Shown here piece by piece: positions 1-6,545 of a stretch of DNA of 6,568 bases (positions are counted from its first letter, which is position 1; the number at the start of each line of letters is the position of its first letter). The stretch is from positions 1 to 6,568 of the forward strand of contig CALMMI010000261.1 of NCBI GenBank assembly GCA_937868245.1, in the 5' to 3' direction. The notes under the pieces were generated by a model. That model was not told the origin of the DNA and did not search any database. It worked only from the letters and a program-made list of their open reading frames with translations. The stretch comes from an uncultured Ignavibacteria bacterium (GTDB taxonomy: Bacteria; Bacteroidota; Ignavibacteria; Kapaibacteriales; UBA961). Made by a program: the position numbers and the translations under genes.

Positions 1-1861
1 TTTCTACATTGTAAATTGGTTCAAGAATCTTAGGGTCTGCTTGTACAAAGCACTCTTTGAAAGCCATCAATCCGGCAGTTTTAAATGCTGCTTCATTTGA
101 ATCCACTGCGTGCATTTTCCCGTCGAAAACACTTACGCGAATATCCCGTGCCGGACTTCCTGTAAGAGGTCCTGTTGTCATTTTATCCATCACACCCTTC
201 ATGATAGCCGGGAGAAAACGGGTATCGATTACACCGCCAACTATACAATTAACGAACACCAGTTTTCCGCCCCATTGCAAATCGTGTGTTTCAGTACCAC
301 GGATTGTTAACCCTTGCGGGTCGGGCATTCCTTCGTACCACGGTTCTACTTGAATATGAACTTCTGCAAACTGTCCGGCACCACCTGATTGTTTTTTATG
401 GCGGTACATGCCTTGCACTTTCTTTTGGATTGTTTCGCGGTAGGGGACACGCGGTTCTATAAACTCCGCTTCTACTTTGAAACGTTGGGATAAATGCCGC
501 TTTGCAATTGCAAGGTGCATTTCCCCTTGTCCGTGAATCAGTATTTGCTTGAGTTCCGGTGAGTGTTCAACCACTATTGTAGGGTCTTCTTCGTGGATAT
601 GGTGGAGTGCCATTCCAAGTTTATCTTCTTCACCTTTTTTTGCAGCTACTACGGCGATGCGTACTTTGGGAGCGGGAAACTCGATGGGAGGGAGCGAAAG
701 GTTCTTGCCTTTTTCGTGAAGAGTGTTGTTGACATGGGTGTTTTTGAGTTTAACTGTTGAGCCGATGTCGCCCGCCGCAATGGAGAGGACATCGGCGCGT
801 TTCTTACCATTCACTACAAACACTTGTCCTATTCTCTCTGCAACTCCTGTTTCCTCGTTCACCAAATCCATACCGGGCTTTATGTTGCCCGAATACACTC
901 GAAAGAATGACATATCCCCGAGATGTGCTTCCGAAACAGATTTGAAAACAAAAGCACATGGCGCACCATTTTCTTCACAATGAATGCTGGCTGATGACAG
1001 TGCAACCTTCGGTGGCATTTCTACCGGAGCAGGCACTACATTGTCGATAAATCCCATTAAACGACCGCTTCCCATATTATGCTTTGCCGATACACAAAAC
1101 AAAGGGAATATTTGCCTGTTAATCATCGAACTTGTAAGCCCTGTACGCATTTCATCCTCGTTCAGTTCTCCTTTTTCAAAATACAGGTTCATGAGAGTTT
1201 CGTCGTTTTCTGCAATTGCTTCGATGAGCTGATTGTGTAGTTCGTTTGCCCGTTCACGTTCTGAATCGGGGATTGGTAGTTTTTCCGGTTTACCCCCGGT
1301 TGCTGGGAATTTATACATCGTCATTTTGAGAACGTCGATGATTGTATTAAATCCCGGTCCTTCGTTCAACGGGTATTGAACAACGGTTACTTCTCGTCCG
1401 AAACGTTCTTTGGCTTGTTCTACTGTAAGGTTAAATTTCGACTGGTCAACATCAAGTTTGTTTACAGCGAATATTATGGGGGTATGGAATTTCTCGGTGT
1501 ATTTCCAAATTATTTCAGTTCCTACTTCCACTCCGTTCTGCGCATTAAGAACCATAATTCCGGTATCGACAACCCGAAGGGCTGAGGCAACTTCACCGAT
1601 AAAATCGTCGTAACCGGGAGTATCTATAATATTGATTTTGTAATCACGCCACTCGGCAAACATTACCGACCCGTAAACTGATGTCCCGCGTTCGTGTTCA
1701 ATATCGTGATAGTCCGAAACAGTTGTGCGTTCTTCCACTGTGCCGCGTCTTGAAATTTCCCCTGATTCAAAAAGCATAGTTTCGGCAAGTGTAGTTTTGC
1801 CCGAACCTGCATGTCCGAGCAGAGCTATATTCCTTATATGATGAGCATCATAAACTTTCAT
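1..1861 (-). CDS. Elongation factor G paralog (EF-G2-like translational GTPase), 3' end outside the window
   Basis: This is a ribosome-binding GTPase of the EF-G family, which drives tRNA-mRNA translocation or ribosome recycling in the cytoplasm. Reading from the ATG at 1861 gives 620 uninterrupted codons. The G domain shows the P-loop GHAGSGKT (16-23), switch I ERGTS (57-61), switch II DTPGY (80-84), NKLD (134-137) and SAK (258-260). Domain II begins near 299 (FRVYSG at 320-325), domain III has GEMHLA (446-451), and domain IV has VPYRETI (472-478), QSGGAGQ (491-497) and HAVDSNE (584-590). About 80 residues, essentially domain V, lie beyond the edge, so full length would be about 700, normal for EF-G. 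Domain IV argues against LepA, RF3 or TetM. The usual His of DTPGH is Tyr84 and the switch I Thr is Ser61, so this is a divergent paralog rather than the housekeeping fusA. From memory, Thermus EF-G-2 also has Tyr there. A GGGGAG sequence 8 nt upstream supports the start. Confidence 0.95.
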   Translation of the reverse strand, partial: MKVYDAHHIRNIALLGHAGSGKTTLAETMLFESGEISRRGTVEERTTVSDYHDIEHERGTSVYGSVMFAEWRDYKINIIDTPGYDDFIGEVASALRVVDTGIMVLNAQNGVEVGTEIIWKYTEKFHTPIIFAVNKLDVDQSKFNLTVEQAKERFGREVTVVQYPLNEGPGFNTIIDVLKMTMYKFPATGGKPEKLPIPDSERERANELHNQLIEAIAENDETLMNLYFEKGELNEDEMRTGLTSSMINRQIFPLFCVSAKHNMGSGRLMGFIDNVVPAPVEMPPKVALSSASIHCEENGAPCAFVFKSVSEAHLGDMSFFRVYSGNIKPGMDLVNEETGVAERIGQVFVVNGKKRADVLSIAAGDIGSTVKLKNTHVNNTLHEKGKNLSLPPIEFPAPKVRIAVVAAKKGEEDKLGMALHHIHEEDPTIVVEHSPELKQILIHGQGEMHLAIAKRHLSQRFKVEAEFIEPRVPYRETIQKKVQGMYRHKKQSGGAGQFAEVHIQVEPWYEGMPDPQGLTIRGTETHDLQWGGKLVFVNCIVGGVIDTRFLPAIMKGVMDKMTTGPLTGSPARDIRVSVFDGKMHAVDSNEAAFKTAGLMAFKECFVQADPKILEPIYNVE

Positions 1862-1869
1862 ATTACTAT

Positions 1870-1875
1870 CTCCCC
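1870..1875 (-). promoter_or_regulatory. Shine-Dalgarno sequence of the EF-G paralog
   Basis: On the minus strand this reads GGGGAG, 8 nt before the ATG at 1861. It is a good anti-16S match and fixes the start, which also aligns with the expected short N-terminus before the P-loop. It sits immediately downstream of a TATAAT element, so it would be lost from a transcript initiated at the usual distance from that element. Confidence 0.65.
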
Positions 1876-1876
1876 A

Positions 1877-1906
1877 ATTATAGAATTAAACAAAACCCCT
1901 TGTAAA
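1877..1906 (-). promoter_or_regulatory. Candidate sigma70-type promoter for the EF-G paralog
   Basis: On the minus strand the -35 element TTTACA (1906-1901) is followed by an 18-nt spacer and a perfect -10 element TATAAT (1882-1877). This is the best promoter match in the window. The predicted transcription start near 1870-1871 leaves a leader of only about 10 nt and removes most of the ribosome binding site. Either the gene has a very short leader or a further-upstream promoter is used. Confidence 0.5.
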
Positions 1907-2173
1907 GGCGGGCTTTGTCTGAAATTGTTAGAAGCAACACTGTAAATACATTACTGCCACAATAACCTTCACTAATTTTTCAGCAGATAGTTGACGTATT
2001 GCTTACAACAAATTTACACACAATAATTGACAATTTAAACAAATAATAATGGTGCATTCATTGTTTTGAAAAGCTGCCGTAAGGATATGTTTGGAGTCGC
2101 ATAAACTCAAGCTTTGGGATATTCATTATATTGCACTAAAGATTCAGGAAAATACTAATCAACGAAGGAAAAT

Positions 2174-3046
2174 ATGACTGATTTCAGCCAACAAGACGAG
2201 GAGGAAAGAACATTCTCAAAAAAATATTTCAATCATTTGGCGTATGGATTGGGCGGGGCTTTAGGTATATTCTTTTTGTATGAGATATTAGGGGGTGGTT
2301 TAGCGAGCATACTGCTTCTTACCCAAAGTAAGGAATGGCTTTGGCTTATCCAGGGAATTGGACAGATAGCATTTATGCTTGTTCCAACGTTGATTGCAAT
2401 GAAGTATTCGCCGCTTGGCAAACGAGAGCTCTTGCGTCTTGAGGGTAACACAACTGCAATGCAGTGGATAGCAGGAATATCGGGGATACTTGCGATACAG
2501 TTATTCGCAGGGAGCTTTTCAACAATTCAAAATCAATTTATTCCTGAAAGTATTATGCCTCTATTTGAAGAATTGAAGAATCAAATGGAGAAAATATACA
2601 CAGAGATTTTGGGGGGCGGTGGTACACTAAATATGATAAAGGGGCTGGCGATAGGCGCGATTATACCGGCTGTCAGCGAAGAAGTGTTATTTAGAGGGAT
2701 GATGCAGCGATCATTAGAACAGAATTGGTCGCCAAAAAGAGCGATTATATGGACTGGGGTAATTTTCGGATTAATTCACTTTAACCCTACCGATGTAGTC
2801 AGTCTGGTTGTAATAGGTATGTATTTGGGTGTATTGGCGTATGCAACCCGTTCACTCGCTCTGCCAATAACTGTGCATTTTTTGAATAATGCTATTGCGG
2901 TGGTAGCTATCAATCTATCTCAAAACAATACAGGAGAACTGCCGGATGGAACACAAGCGTGGATAGCGGCTTTGATTTGCACAACCGGTTTAGCAGGAGC
3001 GATTTTGGCAGCAATGGTAGTGATGCGGCAGAGGGTGGAAAAATAA
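2174..3046 (+). CDS. CPBP-family (CAAX protease/bacteriocin-processing, Abi) intramembrane metalloprotease
   Basis: A 290-residue multi-pass inner-membrane protein of the CPBP (Rce1-like/Abi) family, whose members are intramembrane endopeptidases with a Glu/His active site. All signature motifs are intact: EExxxR at Glu169-Glu170 and Arg174, FxxxH at Phe198-His202, and HxxxN at His235-Asn239. Hydrophobic segments lie near 22-50, 57-76, 97-115, 155-168, 189-201, 207-225, 233-249 and 264-284. The polar N-terminus (1-20) and the basic last residues are probably cytoplasmic. AAGGA at 2165-2169 lies 4 nt before the ATG and supports this start. The substrate cannot be read from the sequence: bacterial relatives have been linked to prenyl-protein-like processing, bacteriocin self-immunity and anti-sigma or peptide processing, and most are uncharacterised. 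The next gene on the same strand starts 76 bp downstream, so co-transcription is possible. No prenylation-type substrate is encoded nearby. Confidence 0.93.
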   Translation: MTDFSQQDEEERTFSKKYFNHLAYGLGGALGIFFLYEILGGGLASILLLTQSKEWLWLIQGIGQIAFMLVPTLIAMKYSPLGKRELLRLEGNTTAMQWIAGISGILAIQLFAGSFSTIQNQFIPESIMPLFEELKNQMEKIYTEILGGGGTLNMIKGLAIGAIIPAVSEEVLFRGMMQRSLEQNWSPKRAIIWTGVIFGLIHFNPTDVVSLVVIGMYLGVLAYATRSLALPITVHFLNNAIAVVAINLSQNNTGELPDGTQAWIAALICTTGLAGAILAAMVVMRQRVEK

Positions 3047-3110
3047 TAGAGACAATAATACTATAAATTGTAATTTTGTTTAGTGTATTGTGTTGCATAA
3101 TAATTCTTCT

Positions 3111-3116
3111 AAGGTG
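3111..3116 (+). promoter_or_regulatory. Ribosome binding site that selects the ATG at 3123
   Basis: AAGGTG lies 6 nt upstream of the ATG at 3123. An in-frame GTG at 3090 would add 11 residues, but it has no such site and would put a polar stretch before the signal sequence. This favours 3123 as the start of the small exported protein. Confidence 0.55.
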
Positions 3117-3122
3117 TTTTGT

Positions 3123-3527
3123 ATGAAAACAATTATTACTTTTCGGGGAGTGGCTTTATCGATGTTGTTGATACTGTCTTGCATGGTATCTTTTTCAACT
3201 GCAAAGGAAAAAGGAGCATTAGACGGCAAAACATTTGTAGGTGAAATGATGGATAATGGAAAAAAAACTGACAATTGTACAATGTCGTTCAAAGATGGAA
3301 AATTTGTTTCAAAGGAATGTATTAAATATGGTTTCAATGGCGGCGAATATACCACTACAACAGCAGGTAGTGCTATAAAATTTGAGACAACCGAAACCAG
3401 TAAGAAGGAGGGAACTATGAAGTGGCAGGGTACTGTTACCGGATCTACAATTGAAGGCACTTGCCTTTGGTCAAAAGCAGGGCAGAAGGATATTCTTTAT
3501 ACGTTCAAGGGTACTTTGAAGAAGTAA
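3123..3527 (+). CDS. Small exported beta-rich protein of unknown function
   Basis: A 134-residue protein that I cannot name. The N-terminus is a classical export signal: Lys2 and Arg8, then a hydrophobic core at about 9-24. Cleavage could be by signal peptidase I after STA (Ala27), or by signal peptidase II at ILSC (Cys20). The latter is an imperfect lipobox because Leu is at -2, so a soluble periplasmic or secreted protein is slightly favoured. The mature part of about 107 residues alternates short polar and hydrophobic stretches with many Gly, Thr and Lys. It contains repeated G-x-(x)-hydrophobic turns (DGKTFVGE at 34-41, KDGKF at 57-61, WQGTVTG at 101-107, FKGTLKK at 128-134), suggesting a small beta-barrel or sandwich. 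Cysteines at 52, 66 and 114 could give one disulfide. The gene lies 76 bp after the CPBP protease gene and ends just before a strong terminator. Confidence 0.8.
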   Translation: MKTIITFRGVALSMLLILSCMVSFSTAKEKGALDGKTFVGEMMDNGKKTDNCTMSFKDGKFVSKECIKYGFNGGEYTTTTAGSAIKFETTETSKKEGTMKWQGTVTGSTIEGTCLWSKAGQKDILYTFKGTLKK

Positions 3528-3550
3528 TAGAATGTGTCTTTACAAATATT

Positions 3551-3590
3551 AAGCGGCTTCCTACAGTAAACTAGGAAGCCGCTTTTATTT
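3551..3590 (+). terminator. Rho-independent terminator after the small exported protein gene
   Basis: Perfect inverted repeat: AAGCGGCTTCCT (3551-3562) pairs with AGGAAGCCGCTT (3573-3584), and one further A-T pair gives a 13-bp stem with an 8-nt loop. It is followed by a T-rich run, TTTTATTT counting the last two stem bases. It lies 24 bp after the stop at 3527 and in the convergent gap before the receptor stop at 3624. On the minus strand the stem is followed only by AATATTTG, so it may also end the receptor operon, but less efficiently. Confidence 0.9.
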
Positions 3591-3623
3591 ATTATACTAA
3601 AACAACTCACAGAATACAGTGAC

Positions 3624-5861
3624 TTATAAATTAGCCTCAATCTGCAATGTAATACTCCGTGTAGGGGCAAGATTTCCCATAATCTCTACGTAGTAGTAAT
3701 CCAGTAGATTTCTTCCGTTCAGAGTGAGTGTAATCGGGATGTCGAGGGATTCCTTCAGTCTGTATATCAACCGTGCATCCACAACGTGGGTGGCTACCCG
3801 TGCTTCTGCATCGGGAATTACTTTCAATTTCGAGTTGACTTCCTCGATTTGCGGGTCAATACGCTCTACGCGGGCAATAAACCGGTAATCAGCTTGAACT
3901 TCAAAACCACTGCCAAGAGGCACATAGAGTTTTGTGTACCACAACACAGGAGAGCGAAATGAAAGAGGGACATCTAGTTCATATACCCTTGGGTTCATTA
4001 ACGTAAGTGAAGTTTCCACTCCAATAATTTTACTGATGAAACTTTTGAAAGTAAGTTCCACACCTTGTATCCTGGCTCTGGTTATATTCTGAAATTTAAT
4101 TCTGGGGGTTGCCCCGGTTAGGATAAAAACAGGCTCTACCAATTGGAAAAGTTCGTTCTGAAAATAACTCATATCAATTGAGCAGGGAGATTCACCCATA
4201 TCAAATTCATGGCTCATTCCACTTTCAAACGACCAACTTTCCTCCGGTAATAATTCAAGATTGGGTACAACCGTAATTCCTTGGAAGCGGAGGGCAGCAA
4301 ACCGTTCACCTACCATCGGAGCGCGGAAACCGCGTCCCATCGAGGCTCGGAACTGTATTCCCATCGGGGAATTATATGAAACACCTGCCTTTGGATTAAA
4401 TTGGATGTTTTGTTCGGCACTATCTGTTTTTTCTACATCAAACCTTCCGCCAACCGTAAAAATGAACCTTCGCAAGCCCGAGTATTCTGCCTGGGTATAG
4501 GCTGAAAGGATACTCTGTTTCGGAGTCCCGTAAATAGCTGATTCTACAGAGTTTAAAGTGGCATTCAGTCCGCTGGTAAGAAAGAGGTTTCGATTAAGTT
4601 TAGCTGAAAGCTGGGCTTCTGAGTTGAAAACGGTAGCTTTTGAATTTATAGCCTGTGAAGGATCTGCTAATCCTTCATTATGAAAATCAGTTGAGTAAAT
4701 CCCGCTTCGTACTACCAAGAATACTTCATCATTGAAGAAATGTTTAAGTTCAAGTGCTGTTGCAAATTTTTGTGAATTAACGCGCACATCCAAATCTGTA
4801 GGTAATTTGGGGGTCGGCGGTCGTGTTGCACTATCCAAGCTGTTCCAGAACACCCAATTCGCATGGTCTTCTCCTGCTGCATTTACAAATCCCGAAAGGG
4901 AAGTATGCTCAGAAAATGCATAACCAAGCTTTGTATAAAAATTCCAACGTTTTGAATCATCAAACAAGCGGTAGCTTCTATCGTATTTTGTTCCGCCGGA
5001 AACAGTTACACTTAGGTTTGAGAATTTTTGGGCTGCACTTGCATCAAATCCGTATTCTTCGGGTGGAGAATCAAACACACGCCAACCTTCATATTTGGGT
5101 TGGGTGTATAATCCTCCGTATGCTCTTATTCGTACTTCAAGTTCTTCGGTAGGCTCCTTTGTAAAAAGACTTACAACTCCTCCTAAAGCACCCGTTCCGT
5201 ACAAAGCAGAACCTGCACCTTTTATTACTTCGACCCTTTCTACATTTATAAAAGGGAGGGCATCAAATTTCATATCTCCGTTATCACCCGAGAGCATTGG
5301 AAAGCCATCCAAAAGTAAGGCAACCCTCGAACCCAATCCAAGGGCAAAACCTGAAGAACCTCGAATACTAACCTGATCGCGCGACATACTTACCCCGGGT
5401 ACATAGCGAAGCGCATCATCAATTTTTGTAATATTCCGTTCTTGAAGTTGCTTTGCCTCTACAACCGAAATGCTAATTGGGACATCCTGTACGGATTGTG
5501 CATGTTTACTTGCCGATACAACAATCGTTGAAGCTCTTACAGCCTGAGATCTAAGGGGAATTGTGATTGTAAGCGTATCATCGTCACGAATGGAAACAGG
5601 AATTTTAGAAGGCAGATACCCAATTAATGAAGCGGTAAGGAAGTAGTTTCCTGTCGGGATGGCAGTAATTAAAAATTCTCCGGATTTATTTACATTTGCT
5701 CCGCGGGCAGTTGTTTCGATACGTACAACTGCACCAAGCAATGGGACTTCAGTGAGTGAATCAATGACTACGCCTTTTACGCACCCGCCCTTTGCGTGAG
5801 CTGTAGAAACTGAAAACGAACTTAAAACTACAATAAATAAACCGTAGAAAACAAATTTCAT
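3624..5861 (-). CDS. TonB-dependent outer-membrane receptor with N-terminal carboxypeptidase-regulatory-like domain
   Basis: A 745-residue outer-membrane receptor for TonB/ExbBD-energised uptake. The signal peptide ends at about AHA (Ala23). A carboxypeptidase-D regulatory-like beta-sandwich spans about 27-104 (VKGVVIDSLTEVPLLGA near its start), typical of FCB-group receptors. TIVVSAS (112-118) is at the position of a TonB box. The plug domain runs from about 125 to 235, with VSIRGSSG (164-171), LLLDGFP (182-188) and VERVEVIKGAGSALYG (207-222). The remaining 500 or so residues form the 22-stranded barrel, including GRGFRAP and, near the end, NGRNLLDYYY. The length is normal for a siderophore-, haem- or cobalamin-type receptor; it is too short for a typical SusC and no SusD is present. 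The last residue is Leu, not the usual Phe. The gene starts 12 bp after the lipoprotein stop, with AAGAG as a modest ribosome binding site, so the two are probably one operon. The ligand is not deducible. Confidence 0.95.
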   Translation of the reverse strand: MKFVFYGLFIVVLSSFSVSTAHAKGGCVKGVVIDSLTEVPLLGAVVRIETTARGANVNKSGEFLITAIPTGNYFLTASLIGYLPSKIPVSIRDDDTLTITIPLRSQAVRASTIVVSASKHAQSVQDVPISISVVEAKQLQERNITKIDDALRYVPGVSMSRDQVSIRGSSGFALGLGSRVALLLDGFPMLSGDNGDMKFDALPFINVERVEVIKGAGSALYGTGALGGVVSLFTKEPTEELEVRIRAYGGLYTQPKYEGWRVFDSPPEEYGFDASAAQKFSNLSVTVSGGTKYDRSYRLFDDSKRWNFYTKLGYAFSEHTSLSGFVNAAGEDHANWVFWNSLDSATRPPTPKLPTDLDVRVNSQKFATALELKHFFNDEVFLVVRSGIYSTDFHNEGLADPSQAINSKATVFNSEAQLSAKLNRNLFLTSGLNATLNSVESAIYGTPKQSILSAYTQAEYSGLRRFIFTVGGRFDVEKTDSAEQNIQFNPKAGVSYNSPMGIQFRASMGRGFRAPMVGERFAALRFQGITVVPNLELLPEESWSFESGMSHEFDMGESPCSIDMSYFQNELFQLVEPVFILTGATPRIKFQNITRARIQGVELTFKSFISKIIGVETSLTLMNPRVYELDVPLSFRSPVLWYTKLYVPLGSGFEVQADYRFIARVERIDPQIEEVNSKLKVIPDAEARVATHVVDARLIYRLKESLDIPITLTLNGRNLLDYYYVEIMGNLAPTRSITLQIEANL

Positions 5862-5873
5862 GAAATTGCTCTT

Positions 5874-6386
5874 TTAGAATGGTTGAGGGGGTAAATTCTC
5901 AAAATCTACAAAAATATCTGCACGGTTGATTTTATTTTTTTCAACAGTAATGGAAGACGGCTTTGTATTATCTCCCGATAGTGTGTATATACCTATAACC
6001 CGCTGCTTCTTTGTTAAATCAATACCATATTGCTGGGCAACACCAATGTACCGTATATCTACCGGAAGCGTTGTGATTTCGATTGAATACGAGGATGAAT
6101 CAACAAAAAAAGGTAAGCTCTCAGGTGTGAAAAATGCGTTTCCGGCTAGAATATCATTAAGAATACCGGAGCTGTCAGGGAGATTTTTGAATGCAACTAC
6201 GCGGATTGCAACAATTGAATCTTTAGCAAACTTCCAATTATCTTTTCCGCCTTTGTACGTAACTGTACCCGATAGATAGGTTTTTCCGATGGGGGAGTGG
6301 GAGTTGTTCGGTTCCAAACCGGCATTGCAGGAAGCCAAGCCAATAATGATACTAAAGATAAAAAGTAAATTGTATGTCAAACTCAT
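5874..6386 (-). CDS. Small lipoprotein encoded upstream of the TonB-dependent receptor, function unknown
   Basis: A 170-residue predicted lipoprotein that I do not recognise by name. The hydrophobic signal (about 7-18) ends in the lipobox LASC, with Cys20 as the lipidated residue. A short polar linker (about 21-35) precedes a beta-rich domain starting YLSGTVTYKGG (37-47). This is followed by IVAIRVVAFKNLP, a predicted central strand pattern, VAQQYGIDL and VIGIYTLSGD, and it ends in a Pro-rich DFENLPPQPF. The segments look like a single transthyretin- or immunoglobulin-like sandwich rather than a SusD-type helical fold. No Asp/Glu-rich lipoprotein export signal follows Cys20, so whether it faces the periplasm or the cell surface is open. 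It is the first gene of a likely two-gene operon with the receptor, so a role as receptor accessory or ligand-capture protein is a reasonable inference. Upstream Shine-Dalgarno complementarity is weak (AGAG). Confidence 0.85.
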   Translation of the reverse strand: MSLTYNLLFIFSIIIGLASCNAGLEPNNSHSPIGKTYLSGTVTYKGGKDNWKFAKDSIVAIRVVAFKNLPDSSGILNDILAGNAFFTPESLPFFVDSSSYSIEITTLPVDIRYIGVAQQYGIDLTKKQRVIGIYTLSGDNTKPSSITVEKNKINRADIFVDFENLPPQPF

Positions 6387-6413
6387 AAGTTTAGTACTCT
6401 GTTGCTATACTTG

Positions 6414-6419
6414 ATTATA
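6414..6419 (-). promoter_or_regulatory. Candidate -10 element for the lipoprotein-receptor operon
   Basis: On the minus strand this is a perfect TATAAT. It would start transcription near 6407 and give a leader of about 20 nt before the ATG at 6386. No good -35 exists at 16-18 nt: TGTTTT is the 17-nt candidate, and TGGACA (6449-6444) is 24 nt away. If real, the promoter is weak or needs an activator. Confidence 0.35.
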
Positions 6420-6433
6420 CCCTAGAACAGGGG

Positions 6434-6463
6434 TTGAAAACACTGTCCATATAATTCTATAAA
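6434..6463 (+). promoter_or_regulatory. Candidate plus-strand promoter for a divergent gene
   Basis: TTGAAA (6434-6439) is followed by an 18-nt spacer and TATAAA (6458-6463), each a 5/6 match to the sigma70 consensus. It would read toward the possible start codon at 6546, leaving a leader of about 75 nt. Its -35 overlaps the region expected for the -35 of the minus-strand lipoprotein promoter. Confidence 0.4.
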
Positions 6464-6469
6464 ATTATC
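6450..6469. promoter_or_regulatory. Inverted repeat, possible operator in the receptor-operon upstream region
   Basis: ATAATT (6451-6456) and AATTAT (6463-6468) form a perfect 6-bp inverted repeat with a 6-nt spacer. With one mismatch it extends to TATAAT-N8-ATTATC, which resembles the ends of a Fur box (GATAAT...ATTATC) but is one base too long. It covers the candidate plus-strand -10 and lies just upstream of the minus-strand one. In DNA this AT-rich it may be chance. Confidence 0.25.
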
Positions 6470-6545
6470 TGCTTCCAAAAAAATGTGTAATTTGCAGAAT
6501 TGAAATATACACCTACCGAATCTTTGTCAATCTAAAATCAAATCT

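Larger units (their letters stand above)
1862..2173. other. Divergent intergenic region between the EF-G paralog and the CPBP protease
   Basis: These 312 bp separate two divergent genes and are clearly more AT-rich than the flanking coding DNA. I see no convincing reading frame and no tRNA. The minus-strand side carries the TTTACA/TATAAT promoter. On the plus-strand side there are TTGACG (1991) and a perfect TTGACA (2027), but neither has a good -10 at 16-18 nt. TATGTTTG at 2086-2093 fits the Bacteroidetes -7 motif TAnnTTTG, though its upstream TTG is at a poor spacing (17 or 22 nt). The promoter of the protease gene is therefore unresolved. Confidence 0.6.

Noticed and set aside
57..1613. 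Several plus-strand reading frames of 60-98 codons between 57 and 1613
   Set aside because: They lie entirely antisense to the EF-G paralog, whose frame is intact and has family motifs throughout. Their translations show no recognisable domain.
1991..2049. TTGACG and TTGACA elements as a plus-strand promoter for the protease gene
   Set aside because: No acceptable -10 hexamer lies at 16-18 nt from either. The AT-rich TAATAA after TTGACA is only 11 nt away.
3090..3122. An upstream GTG start for the small exported protein
   Set aside because: The GTG has no Shine-Dalgarno sequence, and the ATG at 3123 has AAGGTG at good spacing and begins a normal signal peptide.
3080..3460. A 126-codon minus-strand frame
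   Set aside because: It is antisense to the small exported protein, which has a signal sequence, a ribosome binding site and a terminator; the antisense product has no coherent features.
4261..5376. Plus-strand frames of 60-110 codons inside the receptor gene
   Set aside because: They are antisense to the receptor plug and barrel coding sequence, which is continuous and conserved in character.
5926..6279. A 117-codon plus-strand frame
   Set aside because: It is antisense to the lipoprotein gene, which has a lipobox and operon context; the antisense frame has neither a ribosome binding site nor a domain.
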